Assembly (NCBI GenBank): GCA_023935145.1
Contig: CM043705.1
Location: 55,415,084 to 55,479,083 of the forward strand
DNA from: Bretschneidera sinensis
Taxonomy: Eukaryota; Streptophyta; Magnoliopsida; Brassicales; Akaniaceae
DNA length: 64,000 nt
Direction of reading: 5' to 3'
The position numbers and the translations under genes are program-made. How positions within the stretch are numbered: the stretch's first letter is position 1; every line of letters begins with the position of its first letter. Positions 1 to 11,461 of the stretch are shown here, piece after piece. Below the pieces are notes generated by a model. The model did no database searches, was not told the DNA's origin, and saw nothing but the letters and a program-made list of their open reading frames with translations.

Positions 1-59
1 AACTCATTAAAATAAAGATATTTTTGAAATTTAAAAAAAAAAAACAGAAAATTAAGAAG

Positions 60-382
60 TGAAATCAAACCTAGCACGAGCAATCCCAATTCACGGAGGT
101 TTCCATCAGATTTTCCTAATTGCTTAGTCGCTCGACTTCTGACATCACGGGCTAGATCACTTTTGGTAATAGTTGTTGAAATATTCAAAATTTAAAAGTG
201 GATTCCCTCAATTTGCACAAATAATATGTGAGGGCTAGATTTCATCAAGTTAATTCTTACGATATCAAGAGTTCACCTTTTTTTATCATCGATGATTTGA
301 TATCACAAAAAATCTATAAAATTTTAAGAAATTAAATCGATATGCTTATTGAATTACTATATTACCATTCTGTTTGATTAAC

Positions 383-388
<6 letters not shown>
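60..388. repeat. Diverged partial copy of the fold-back element arm
   Basis: This AT-rich stretch contains a degenerate direct copy of the inner part of the fold-back element arm that lies further right at about 750-960. The clearest match is the block around 285-385, which has the same order of short words as 855-955 (a CATC-rich start, ATATCACAAAAA against ATATCGCAAAAA, then TGAATTAC and ATTCTGTTTG-like words). No coding potential is visible. It may be an older half-copy of the same transposon family. Identity is too low to fix ends by eye. Confidence 0.4.
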
Positions 389-462
<74 letters not shown>

Positions 463-478
463 CGCGCGCGCGCGCGCG
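389..478. repeat. Compound microsatellite (TA)n(TG)n(CG)n
   Basis: About 90 bases of uninterrupted alternating purine and pyrimidine pass from TA dinucleotides to TG dinucleotides (one TA interruption) to CG dinucleotides. This is read directly from the sequence. Such tracts are length-polymorphic and can adopt Z-form DNA. Confidence 0.97.
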
Positions 479-585
479 GAGATTACTAACTTGTCTTATT
501 ATCACCTAAAACATCAATAAATTAGAGGTTTTTTTTTGGAAATTTTAAAATAAAAAAAAGGAAAATTATATGCTCAAAGACGGAA

Positions 586-1037
586 CTCACTCGCGACTAT
601 TGAAGAGTGTGATGCACTCAATTTTTTTCAGCGACAGTTCACCGTTAAATTTTGTAGGTATGCTAGAAATTCAATTTTTGGCCTAATGGTGGTGTTAACT
701 TTTAGTAAAAATCACCGGAAAGTATTAAATCTAAAAAGTGTATCCATTTACGACGAGGCGACGTGTGATAACTGAGGCTCAATGAAAGGTATTGAGACCA
801 TGTCTCGTACTGTAGATCTCAACCAGCTATTTCCAACGGTACCGATGATACACTTTTTTGACCATCAATTGGTTTCATATCGCAAAAAGTATCTAGATGT
901 AAAAATTGATGGATTTAGTGAATTACCCTATTGCTATTCTATTTGTGTTAGAGAAGTTTGAATTATTGTAAGCATTTTGGTCTAAAAAGGTTTGGACACA
1001 ATGTTTATTTACATTTTACACATATAGTGGGGTAAAG

Positions 1038-1095
<58 letters not shown>

Positions 1096-1431
1096 TTTTT
1101 AATATCCGGATACATTTTGCAATATTGAACCAATTGGTGGTTGAAAAATTGCACTTATGATATTGTTGAAAAGAGTTTCATTGAGATCTACAGTATGAGA
1201 TCCGGTTTCACCACTTTTTGCCGAGCTTCCGCTATCACATGCCACTCCACTGTAAATGGAGAGGGCACATTTTTGGATATGGTACTTTTCAATGACTTTT
1301 ATCGAAAAGTAACATGGCCACTAGCTCGAAAGTTAAATTTCCAACATATCTACAAAGTTTGATGGAAAACTATCATCGAAAAAATCGAGGATAAATCACA
1401 CTCTTCAACGAACTCCGATAGTCGCGAGTGG
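586..1431. mobile_element. Fold-back (long inverted repeat) MITE-like element
   Basis: The left arm (about 586-915) and the right arm (about 1094-1431) are imperfect reverse complements along nearly their whole length. Both outer ends carry ACTCGCGACTAT followed by GAAGAGTGTGAT, and both inner parts carry ACTGTAGATCTCAA and a CCA-CAATTGGTT block. A TA microsatellite (1039-1092) sits in the loop. There is no transposase or other coding sequence, so this is a non-autonomous DNA transposon of fold-back or long-TIR type. The superfamily is unresolved because I cannot identify a clear target-site duplication. Confidence 0.72.
1039..1092. repeat. (TA)n microsatellite
   Basis: A run of about 27 TA dinucleotides lies in the loop between the two arms of the fold-back element. 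Confidence 0.97.
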
Positions 1432-1689
1432 GCTTTAGTACTAGTAAGATAATTTGTAACTTTTCAGATTTTTTTATATAAAATTATCAAAAATGTATGT
1501 ACATTATTAGGGTATGTCTGGGGAGAGTGTTCAAACACTCTTTTCAGTGTTCAAACACTGAAAATCATTTTCAAACACTGCTAACATGTTTGGTAAAACA
1601 GTTTTGCAAAACAATTTTTAAACACTGTTTTCAAAATAACTCTTTTCAAACACTGATTTTTGAAAACTCCGAAAACTCAGCTTAAAAAT

Positions 1690-2061
1690 CACGACTCTCT
1701 TTTCTCTTCTCTCTGCTCTCTGCTCTCTACTTTCTGCTATGTTCTCTCCCTCGTCGACGATGACATCAACAACAACACCAGCAACAATAAGCCCGTCTCC
1801 CTGAGGTGCTGCTCTGTGGGGGCATCCGCGGTGTACGGCACGTGCTAGGATTTCCCCATCGCCGTGGCGACAGACTCGAGCGGGGAGCTGTTTGGCAACG
1901 ACAGAGACGCCAACTGGTTGTCCGATGTGAGCAAAGCGCCGATTTCCCGGAGGAAGAGGGACAGTGGGGCCAGTGGGGAAAAGGAGAGTGTCGATGGTGG
2001 TGATGCTGGGTTTGGGGTTTTTGGTGGGGATGCGCAGGGCAAAATGCTGGTACCCATTTGA
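1690..2061 (+). pseudogene. GC-rich gene fragment of unknown origin
   Basis: Base composition rises sharply here compared with the AT-rich surroundings. One plus-strand frame stays open from about 1660 to 2061 apart from a single TAG at 1846-1848, and the part after the stop reads ATDSSGELFGNDRDANWL and continues with a basic, Ser/Gly-rich stretch. I do not recognise the family. A pyrimidine-rich (TCTC) lead-in at 1690-1760 resembles a plant 5' leader. The simplest reading is a captured first-exon or leader fragment inside the candidate transposon. The antisense frames that are also open here are probably a by-product of composition. Confidence 0.3.
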
Positions 2062-2344
2062 ACTCGAATCGAAATAGTCTGATTCATCGAAGACCAAAAA
2101 AGATCTCACTTGTTTCTTTTCTTAGGTACGCTTCGATTTCAACGATCCGACTGACATTTCTTATATTTTTTAGCATTCTCTGAAAAGTGTTCTTATTACA
2201 TGGAAAGTGTACATGAGAAAAGATTACTATACTGATTATGGGTTGAATTTTATAGCAAAATAAAGATTTCCCCATTTCATATTTTGGGTTGAATTTTCAG
2301 TTTCAAGGGTTTTTTTTTTCTTGTGGGTAATAGACTACTGAGTA

Positions 2345-2425
2345 ATGGGTTGGAAATACAAGGCTGGGTTAGGGCTAATTGGCACGGTTGTATTCATATG
2401 GGTTGCCTCTGCTGAGATTACTCAG
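2345..2425 (+). pseudogene. Orphan exon 1 of an EamA/SLC35F-type membrane transporter
   Basis: The 27 codons from the ATG read MGWKYKAGLGLIGTVV, then FIWVASAEITQ, and end exactly at a CAG/GTCAAC splice donor in phase 0. From memory this matches the start of plant DUF914/EamA-like solute carrier proteins (SLC35F1-like), whose first exon ends after a similar SAEVTQ motif. It would form the first membrane helix of a transporter. I see no following exons downstream before the Ty3 element at 4020, nor after it at 13411-14600. It is therefore a truncated copy, probably captured by the surrounding transposon. The ATG and donor are intact. Confidence 0.6.
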
Positions 2426-4019
2426 GTCAACATTTCTTTATGTATTTTCTCTTTGCTTTGATTCTTTGAGCATTGTTGGTTACCGAGATGATTTTGGAAA
2501 GAAAAAAAGAGCTTTTTCTTTTTCCTTTTTGACAACCAATTAATCAAACATAAGCAAATACGTTGCCTTGTATGGGATGAATATGATGATTTTCATTGAA
2601 AGGCTACTTTATGATGTAGATATTTTTATACTCTTCCTAGTAATTTCTGTTTTAAATGTGAATTGGAAATAAAATCTTGAAAATTTCATGCTAAGTTTCT
2701 TCAATATTTTAGGTTGATTGATAACTGGATGTGCTTCTCTCTTACTCTCTTCCCTCTCTCAAATCTTAACTTGTATTTTTAACTAAAAGTTCAAGATTCT
2801 GTAAATTCAAGGATTGATGGCACTAGAAGCAGTAAAATCCATTTGGATTTGCAACCTATTGTCACCATCTGTTAATTCCTGACTCATAACCGAGGATAGA
2901 ATGATGAAACATATAGGGCCTGTGTAGTTGTAGTAAACACTTTCCATTTTCCTTTAGTCTTAGTGTGGGGAAAAGATTACTATATTTTTCCTTTAGTCTT
3001 CGATTTTGGTGGAAAGATTACTATACTGAAAAGTGTTCTTACTTCCATTCCAATATACATGCTTTATGTGATTATTCTCCCAAATAATTTCCTAATTTCA
3101 GTGGAGAAAATCTTCCCATCTTTCCTTTAGTCTTAGTTTGGTGATAGTAGACACCATTGGGTTTCATGGAACTAGATTTATTTTACTATAGAAGAGGGTG
3201 GTTTAGACCTTTGTTCCCTTCATGAAGTGATGTTGTCCATATATGCCAAGCTTCCTTGGTGTTGCCTAGAGGGTTCTTCTTTATGGACATAATTTATGAG
3301 AAAAAAGTATGGTTCTCCACATCAGGTTGTTTATCAACCTATTCATTATTCTTCTTCTTATTGTGCTACTTGTATATTCAAGTCCTTTTGGATAATTCTC
3401 ATTGTCTTTTACTACTCCTGGTAGGAATTATGGAATGTACTCAACAAATCCACCTTCGATAACAGTCCTATGCATGATCCTTTGGTGATTAAAAACTATT
3501 GAAATAAAGAACAGTTTGGAGAAGAAATTCTTGTATCTTGATTGAATAAAAAGAATACAATTGATCCTATATACTATCAATTGTGAATTTACATAAATAA
3601 TTTTCCATTGCTATTTCAGTCACGCTTCACCGTCTTGATGTCTTTTCATTTCTTTTAATAAAGGTATTAGTGCAATTCAGTAGGACACCACAGTGCTTGT
3701 TGTTTGTTCCACATGGCTACTTTTGACTTTATCCAAGAATTGCCCATCTCTGCTGCCTAGATCATAAGAATTGCAAATGAGTTTTTTTCTAAGCTCATGT
3801 TGCTTCTTGCTTGTCTTTTCATGGGTATGGGTAGGAGCAATGTAAGGTGCGTGGGTTAGCTGCTGCTACAGGGAAAATAGCAACAGATTGATTTTCTCAA
3901 TGTGGCCTCCAGTGATAGACAAATCCAAATCATTGAAATCTTAGTCAAATCCTGGACTTGTTTATGGTAATGACACTGGCGCAAAAGATGCAGTTTTAAA
4001 GGGCTATTCCCCCATTTAT
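2426..4019. other. Non-coding, intron-like DNA
   Basis: This is AT-rich sequence following the splice donor of the orphan transporter exon. A short phrase around 2940-3130 is repeated (the words CCTTTAGTCTTAG and AAAGATTACTATA recur), suggesting a small local duplication that also echoes 2215-2235. I see no further exon with a convincing frame and splice sites. Confidence 0.5.
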
Positions 4020-6476
4020 TGTAATATCCGTATTTTAAAAGTTGGGTAAGTGTATATTTTTATCAATATGACAAAGAGTTAAATCCCTGAATGGCTGAAT
4101 GAAGATTTCTGGAGACCAAGGTTGAAAAGTAAAAAAAAAAAAAAAAAAAAAGTCAACTTGGAACAGTAACTTGGGGCAGCATACCTACTGCCACCGAGAG
4201 AACAATTCCAAGTGGGATAGTTTATATATTGGTTTTTGTTGTTTAATGGGAAGTGGAGAACAAAACATAATGATGATGTTTTTATCATTATGTTTGTTTT
4301 TTTTATTAAATTGGTATCTTATGAAGACTTGAGGAAGAGGGAGGGGGGGGGGGCTGCTGATTTTCAGCCGAGCTCCCCTATAAATATGGGATATGGGTTC
4401 GTGTAATTACACGAAGAAATTTTCCTATAGTTTCAAATATTTCATATGTGTCCTTAAAACACTTGGGAGTTTAAAGAAAGGTGGAAGGAACAAAATTTTG
4501 AGGGTCTTTTCAAAAATATTTCGGGAAGCTGTCAAAATAGCAGAAGGTAATAAGGTAATGTTATTTATCATTTATGAAAGCTTCAGGAGATTAAAATAGA
4601 AAATTTTCAAACTGCGTAGTTTATGGAGAAAAGAAGAAATAATAAGAAATTTAAATTCTAATATTATGTCATGTGTTGGTAGTCAACAATCGGGAGAAAA
4701 TTCGAGGAAGATCGGGAAAGGCAAAGAGGTGGCCCACGAGTAGCTTTAAAGTACTACGTGGTGAGTTGGATGTACTCTTAGTAGTCTAAATAAAAATCAA
4801 TTATTTGGTGATATTATTAAAATTAATTATTAAAGTATGCTAAGGTGATAGATGAAAAATTGATTTATGGTTATGATAGGAAATTTGGCCAGGTAGAAAT
4901 ATTTTTCGGTGAGAAATGATATTTTTGAAAACCATAAGTTTATTTGAGGATAAAAGCAATAAAAAAATTATTGATGAGATATATAGATGTTTTAATACGA
5001 ATTATGACGAGATGAATTTTAGTGGATCTTGTTAAATTTTTATGGATGATTTAAGATAAATTTTAGTGGATCTTGACAAATTCTGATGGACAAGTTGAGA
5101 TGAAATTTAGTGGATCTGGACAGATTTTAATGAATTATTTGATGTGATTTGGGAAGAAAAGAATCTTGTGGAATTTTTATAATTTGATAAAAAATCTGGA
5201 TGATTGGATGTAAGAAATTTTAAAGAAACTTTGTTAGATAAAATTAGTGGATAATTAGGATAGTCAAATTAAGTGGTTGGAATCTTTATATCGTTTTTAT
5301 ATTTTCTACTGTTTCATATCATTGTTCATGCACATATGCATTAAATAATATAACCGAAAGAACCGGGAAGGCAGCCGGTCTAATAAAATAACCGTGACAG
5401 CCGGTATATGCTGGGATGAAAAATAAAAACCGTGACAGCCGGTATATGCTGGGATGAAAAGTGAAAACCGTGACAGCCGGTATATGCTGGGATGAAAAGT
5501 AAAAACCGTGACAGTCGGTATATGCTGGAATTAACCGGGAAGGCAGCAGGTCTGATGAGAATAAAAGAACCAGGAGGGCAGCCGGTCTAAGATAATAATA
5601 ACCTGTCGACAGGTGGGAAGACATTCCCATCATAATCATTCATGCATCTGCATCTGTTTTAATTATCATTGCATTAGTTGAAATGCTGAGATGTGGTATA
5701 TTAATTGTGAATTAAATTATAGATGGTTGGGTCTCATAAAAAGATACAGTTATAATGATGAGATGTGTGAGATGCTGAGTTGTGGTATATTAATTGTGAA
5801 TTAAATTATAGATGGTTGGGTCTCATAAAAAGAGACAGCTATAATGATGAGATTTTCGAGATGCTGAGATGTGATACTTTTTGTGAATTTAATTATAGAA
5901 GGTTGAGTTTCATATAAAAAGACAGTGATAAGACATATCTAAATGATGGACTTTTTGATATGAACCTCATTACGAGGTAATTAGGAAATAATTGATAGTC
6001 TTAAGGTGAACCAATGATTGAGAAGAAGAGATTGATAGTAGAAAGTTGTCATCAGGTTATGCGAAAAATAAATTTTAATATTAAAGGATTATTGATGGAA
6101 TTTGGAATACTTTCAGTAAATTTAATTCGCTGAGCTTGTGAAGCTCACTCCTCACTGTTCAATGATTTCAGGTAGCAATCAAGATAAATAGTCTGGTGGG
6201 TTGAGAATCAGACGAGATCTTTTTCTATAAGCCAAGTACGTGTCAATATCCTCAGACAATCGAGTTAAAGACTTGTAAAAATTTTATAGTAAATATTCAT
6301 GCATTTATGTATTTTTATGTTTAAGTGAATATCAGATTTGTTTACCTCTCCTGTTAAAGGAAAGAGAAAAAAAAAACTGGTAGTTTATATTTATTGTTGC
6401 ATATATGTGTCGTGCTTAGATTTTCAAAATGTGATGACACCGTCCAGAGGTGGCCAACCTAGGATGGGTCGTTACA
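4020..6476 (+). repeat. 5' LTR of Ty3 copy A (about 2.46 kb)
   Basis: It begins TG and ends CA, and is directly followed by AAT and a tRNA primer site. It contains a poly-A run near 4130, a C-poor leader, and a cluster of four near-identical repeats with GACAGCCGGTATATGCTGG at about 5390-5530. It is about 508 bp longer than the 3' LTR. The extra segment (about 4771-5281) is flanked by the short word GTTGGA at both ends. The homologous LTRs of copy B contain the extra segment, so the long form is ancestral. Confidence 0.95.
5388..5560 (+). repeat. LTR-internal tandem repeat, roughly 38-bp unit
   Basis: The motif CCGTGACAGCCGGTATATGC recurs four times with AT-rich linkers, followed by related CCGG-AGGCAGC units. 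The same array exists in the 3' LTR (about 12320-12500) and, reverse complemented and diverged, in the minus-strand LTRs near 35000, 39000 and 45450. Its position in the LTR suggests a regulatory (U3) array, but that is inference. Confidence 0.85.
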
Positions 6477-6480
6477 ATTT

Positions 6481-6492
6481 TGGTATCAGAGC
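6481..6492 (+). other. Primer binding site (initiator Met tRNA)
   Basis: TGGTATCAGAGC lies 4 bases after the end of the 5' LTR. It is the standard complement of the 3' end of plant initiator-Met tRNA used to prime minus-strand DNA synthesis. Confidence 0.95.
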
Positions 6493-6564
6493 ATTAGGTT
6501 TTAAGATTTTGTAGACTGCATGAGAACCTAAAAAGTGGAAGATCTAAATAAATAATATTCTTAA

Positions 6565-8076
6565 ATGCAGAGTCTGAGGATGACACGTGGTCGTGGGAGA
6601 ACTAGAGGTAGAGTTCAAAATCAGAGGGGACATGGTAGACCCCCAATTTTTAGGAGGACTGAAGTAGATGAAGAAGTCGAGTCGGTGGTTCCCGCAAGGG
6701 AACATGGTGATAGCGCAGCTGGTACGAATAGAGCTGGGGAAGTATCTAAAAGTAGAAATGATGAATTGCAAGATGCTCTTAACCGTGCTTTAGAGAGAAT
6801 TAATGCAGCCGAAGAACGGGCTGCTAATTTGCAAAGAAGATTAGAGGAAAGGAATGGAAGAGAACCAGAGGTAGTGAGGTAAGAGGTTCCTGATGGAGGG
6901 GTATTTGTAAATGAAATGCAAGGGGATTGTTTTGTGAGGTTTCTTAAGGTTAAACCTCAGTCATTTAAAGGATCTGTAAATCCAGTGGAAGCTGAACAGT
7001 GGATTGAGCATATGGAGAAATATTTTGAGGTCTTACCGGTGTCTGATAAACAGAAGGTTGCCCTTGCTTCGTTTATGCTGGAGGGTGAGGCTTCTCAATG
7101 GTGGAAGGATATTTTGCCCAGAATGAGTACACGAATAGATCAACCTTTGACTTGGAATAAATTTAAGGATGAATTCTTTGCAAAGTATTTTCCAGATTAT
7201 TTTCGGGCACAACAAGAAAGAGAATTTATCCACCTAAAACAGGGAAATTTATCGGTGGTTGAATATGATAGTAAATTTGTAGCCCTGTCAAGATTTGTAC
7301 CCGAGTTCGTGAATACGGAGGAAAGAAAATGCAAGAGATTTTTAGACAGATTACACTATGAAATTCGTTTTAAACTCTCTTACATGGGCATAGGAAATTA
7401 TGTTGTACTGGTAGATAAAGCATTGCAGCTTGAGAGAGATTTAATAGAGTTTAAAGGTAGGAGGGATTGGTTGAAGAGAACTAGATTTGAAGGATCTAGA
7501 GGTGGTAGCAGTATGGCTGTACAGGGTGGGAGACCACCTCAGAGGGGGCGTTCTTTGTCACAAGGAACGGTAGGGCAGACTCAAAGGCAAGCAAGATCTG
7601 TTGCTTCAGTAGCTCAGAGTAATACCAGTGGGACCCCTCGATTTGGGAGACAGGCTATGGGGATTGGGAGTTATGGTAGAGGAATGAATATGCCACCAAG
7701 GGGAAGTGGAAATCTGATTTATGATCGGGAGTCAAGGGTTTGCTTTAAATGTAATCAGATTGGGCATTTATCTCGGAACTGCCCTACACAGATATGCTTT
7801 GTATGTGGTGAGGGAGGACATGTTGCTGCAGATTGTCCAGCGGGGAAGTCAGTTGAAGCAAGCATTGGAAGTGTCGGGAGAAGACCGATGGAAAGAGGCA
7901 GTGGATCAGGAAGTGTTCGGGGCAGAGGTCGAGGATCTGTAGCAGAGCGAGGATGTGGTAGTCAGATTTATTCCAGAGATGGCAGAGTCTATGCATTGAC
8001 CCAGCAGGATGCACAAGCCACTCCTGATGTTGTTATGGGTATGATATCTATCCTTGGTAGGCTGCTAGATTATTGA
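6565..8076 (+). pseudogene. gag of Ty3 copy A, one in-frame stop
   Basis: The structural capsid/nucleocapsid polyprotein. The frame opens at 6565 with a basic, Arg/Gly-rich N-terminus and a Glu-rich coiled-coil-like stretch, is interrupted by TAA at 6880-6882, then continues in the same frame to 8076. The second part holds the retrotransposon gag domain (WIEHMEKYFEVL and ASQWWKDI motifs) and two zinc knuckles near the end, C-FKC-NQIGH-LSRNC and C-FVC-GEGGH-VAADC, both with all CCHC residues. A frameshift near 8070 separates it from protease. In intact relatives gag and pol are one long frame, so both lesions are inactivating. Confidence 0.93.
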
Positions 8077-11000
8077 TTGATCCTGGTGTAACCCATTCTT
8101 TTGCATCTAGTAGTTATATGAAATCTATTGATGTCAGTGCTAGTCCTTTGATGCATGCCATTATTGTTGAGGTTCCTACTGGAGATAGGGTTATTATCAG
8201 AACAATTTATCAAAGTTGTGTGATTAATATTGCTGACCGAGAATTTGAGGTTGATTTATTGCCTTTAGATATGACAGATTTTGATATGATTCTAGGGATG
8301 AATTGGCTATCTGCATGTCATGCATGGGTAGATTGTTTTAAGAAAAATGTGGTGTTCAGGATACCCGGGCAGGAGGAGTTTAATTTTCAGGGAGAACGTA
8401 AAATACTTGTTAATTGTCTGATTTCTGCCTTAAATGCTAGTAAATGGTTGAGGAAGGGTTGTGAGGGGTATTTAGCATATGTGGTGGATTCTAGCAAAAA
8501 GGGTAGACAGTTAGAAGAAATCTCTGTGGTAAAAGATTTTTCTGATGTATTCCCTGAGGAGTTGTCTGGATTGCCTTCCAATAGGGAGATCGAATTTTCT
8601 ATTGAAGTGATTCCAGGATCAGCACCCATATCCATAGCACCCTATAGAATGGCACCAGCTGAATTGAGAGAGTTGAAAGTTCAGCTTCAGGAGTTGCTAG
8701 ATAAACAGTTTATCTAACCTAGTACATCACCCTGGGGAGCCCCTGTGTTATTTTTCAAGAAGAATGATGGGACATTGAGGTTGTGTATTGATTATAGACA
8801 ATTAAATAAGATCACAATCAAAAATAGATATCCTTTACCCAGGATAGATGACCTGTTCGAACAATTACAGGGAGCTAGAGTGTTCTATAAGATAGACCTA
8901 AGGTCGGGATATCATCAATTGAGGATAAAAGAAGGGGACGTGCCTAAAACTGCTTTTAGGACACGCTATGGTCATTTTGAGTTCTTGGTGATGCCTTTTG
9001 GGTTGACCAATGCTCCTGCGGCATTTATGGATCTTATGAACCGGGTGTTTAAACCATTCTTGGATAGATTTGTAATTGTGTTTATTGATGATATTTTAGT
9101 ATATTCTAAGAATGAAGAGGAGCATATGCGACATTTGGAGATAGTGTTGGAGATTCTGAGGAAGGAGAAATTATATGCGAAATTCTCTAAATGTGAGTTT
9201 TGGTTGAATGAAATATCCTTCTTGGGGCATGTTGTGTCGGGAGAGGAAATAGCAGTTGACCCACAAAAAGTATAAGCAGTGTTGACTTGGGAGAGACCCA
9301 CGAATGTAACTGAAATTAGAAGCTTTTTGGGATTGGCTGGTTATTATAGGAGATTTATTCAAAAAATTTCTATGATTGCTAGACCTTTGACTAAATTGAC
9401 CAGGAAAGATGAAAAGTTTAAGTGGTCAGAGGAGTGTGAGAAAAGTTTTCAACTGTTGAAAGAAAAACTGACTACTGCCCCAGTATTAGTGCTTCCATCT
9501 GGTGATGAAAGATTTGTGGTCTATAGTGATGCGTCGCATCAGGGGTTGGGATGTGTGTTGATGCAACATGGGAAAGTTATAGCTTATGCGTCTTGGAAAC
9601 TGAAGAATCATGAGAGAAATTACCCGACCCATGATTTAGAATTGGCTGCCATAGTCTTTGCTTTGAAGATTTGGAGACACCATTTATATGGAGCCCTTGA
9701 AATTTTTACTTATCATAAAAGTTTGACGCATTTACCAACCCAGAAGGAGTTGAATTTAAGACAGAGGAGATGGATGGAATTAATTTGTGATTATGATTGT
9801 ACAATTCATTATCATCCAGGAAAGGCTAATGTAGTAGCAGATGCATTGAGTAGAAAAGCTACAGGGAAATTAGCTGCTTTTGGGAGTCATGATACTAGCC
9901 TGATGATAGAATTAAGAGGAATGAGGATGCAATTGAGTGTCAGTGATAAAGGAGCATTAATGGCAAATATGGTAGTTCAATCTCCTATTATTGATCGTTT
10001 ATTACAGCTACAGAGTAAAGATGAGGGAATAGAGAAAATCAGGCAGGAAGTGTTGAGCGGGAAGCCAACGGAGTTTAGAATCAGAGAAGATGGTATGGTA
10101 GTATCGGGACAAAGAATTTGTGTTCCCAATGATGAGGAGATGAGAAAAGAAATACTAAAGGAGGCTCATGATTCGATATATTCCATGCACCCAGAAATAA
10201 TAAGATGTACAGGGGGCTAAAACAGAATTATTGGTGGTCAGGGATGAAGAAGGATGTAGCAGAATACATTGCTAGATGTTTGACTTGTCAACAGGTAAAA
10301 TCTGAGAATAGGCATCCAGCAGGTTTATTACAACCTCTTCCAATACCTGAGTGGCCGTGGGAAAATGTAAGTATGGATTTTGTCTCTGGTTCTTTCCGTA
10401 CCCAGAGAGGGCATGATGCTGTGTGGGTTATAGTGGATAGACTTTCTAAATCTTCACATTTTCTTCCTATTAAAACTACCTGGAGTCCAGAAAAGTTGGC
10501 TGAGTTGTATGTGGCAGAGATAGTGAAATTACATGGAGTGCCATTGACTATTGTGTCTGATAGAGATTCTAGATTTACTTCTAGATTTTGGAGGGGTTTT
10601 CAAGAAGCTATGGGTACGCAATTATAGTTTAGTACAGCTTTTCACCCACAAACAGATGGACAGACAGAGAGAATCATCAGAATACTAAAAGATATGCTGA
10701 GGGCAAGTGTATTGAGCTTCTTAGTAAGCTGGGATGCTTACTTGCCTTTGATAGAGTTTGCATACAATAATCAGTATCAAACTAGTATTGGGATGACACC
10801 CTTCGAAGCTTTGTATGGAATGAGGTGTAGAACTCCAGTATGCTAGGAAGAAGTTGGAGAGAGAAAGATATATGGCCCAGAAATGATAGACTTGACTACT
10901 GAAAGAATCAAACTGGTTAGGGAGAATCTCAGAGCAGCTCAGAGCAGACAGAAAGGATATGCTGACAAAAGAAGACGACCTCTTGAATTCCAAGTTGGTG

Positions 11001-11413
11001 ATTGGGTATTCTTGAAGATATCTCCGTGGAAGGGAGTGTTGAGATTTAAGAAGAAGGGAAAGTTGAGCCCGAGATTTATGGGGCCCTATGAGGTGATCGC
11101 AAGAATTGGACCTGTAGCATATCGTTTGAATTTGCCTCTGGAATTAAGGCAATTACATAATGTTTTTCATGTGTCACTACTGAGGAAGTACTTGCACGAT
11201 GAGTCCCATGATATCACGAATCAAGCGATAGAAATTCAGAAGGACTTGACTATTATGCTAGCCCCAGTCGGAATCCTAGACAGAAAAGAGCAAGTCTTAC
11301 GCAATAAAGTTATTCCTTTGATTCAAGTATTATGGCGCAATAAAGATGTTGAAGAAGTCACGTGGGAACATGAAGCAATAATGAGGAAGGATTATCCCCA
11401 ACTCTTTACTTGA
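8073..11413 (+). pseudogene. pol (protease-RT-RNase H-integrase) of Ty3 copy A, broken
   Basis: The protease active-site region reads IDPGVTHSFA at the start. RT runs to about 9275 with [18 protein letters not shown] and the catalytic [10 protein letters not shown]. RNase H (9279-10000) has YSDAS, DLELAA and ADALSRK, but the third acidic position falls in TYHKSL, with Tyr where relatives have Asp. Integrase has a CLTCQ zinc motif, SMDFVSG and VSDRDSRF, then HPQTDGQTER. The C-terminus has a GPYEVI motif and a chromodomain-like end (EVTWEHE). Stops lie at 8715, 9273, 10625 and 10844, and a frameshift near 10205 cuts through the integrase zinc-binding region. No active polyprotein can be made. 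Confidence 0.95.
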
Positions 11414-11447
11414 TTTCAACAAGGAAATTTCGGGGACGAAATTTTTT

Positions 11448-11461
11448 AAGGTGGGTAGAAT
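11448..11461 (+). other. Polypurine tract of Ty3 copy A
   Basis: AAGGTGGGTAGAAT lies immediately before the 3' LTR, preceded by GGGGACGAAATTTTTT. This is the usual layout of plant chromoviruses, where the tract primes plus-strand synthesis. Confidence 0.88.

Noticed and set aside
1618..2109. Open minus-strand frame of 163 codons
   Set aside because: It lies antisense to the GC-rich fragment, crosses transposon end repeats and shows no recognisable domain. It is explained by composition.
5388..5560. Regular direct repeats reminiscent of a CRISPR array
   Set aside because: They lie within an LTR of a plant retrotransposon, with degenerate AT-rich linkers of similar sequence rather than unique spacers.
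5319..5639. Minus-strand 106-codon frame with repeated SIYRLSRF-like words (also 12250-12570)
   Set aside because: It is produced by the tandem repeats inside the Ty3 LTR and occurs in both LTRs. Not a gene.
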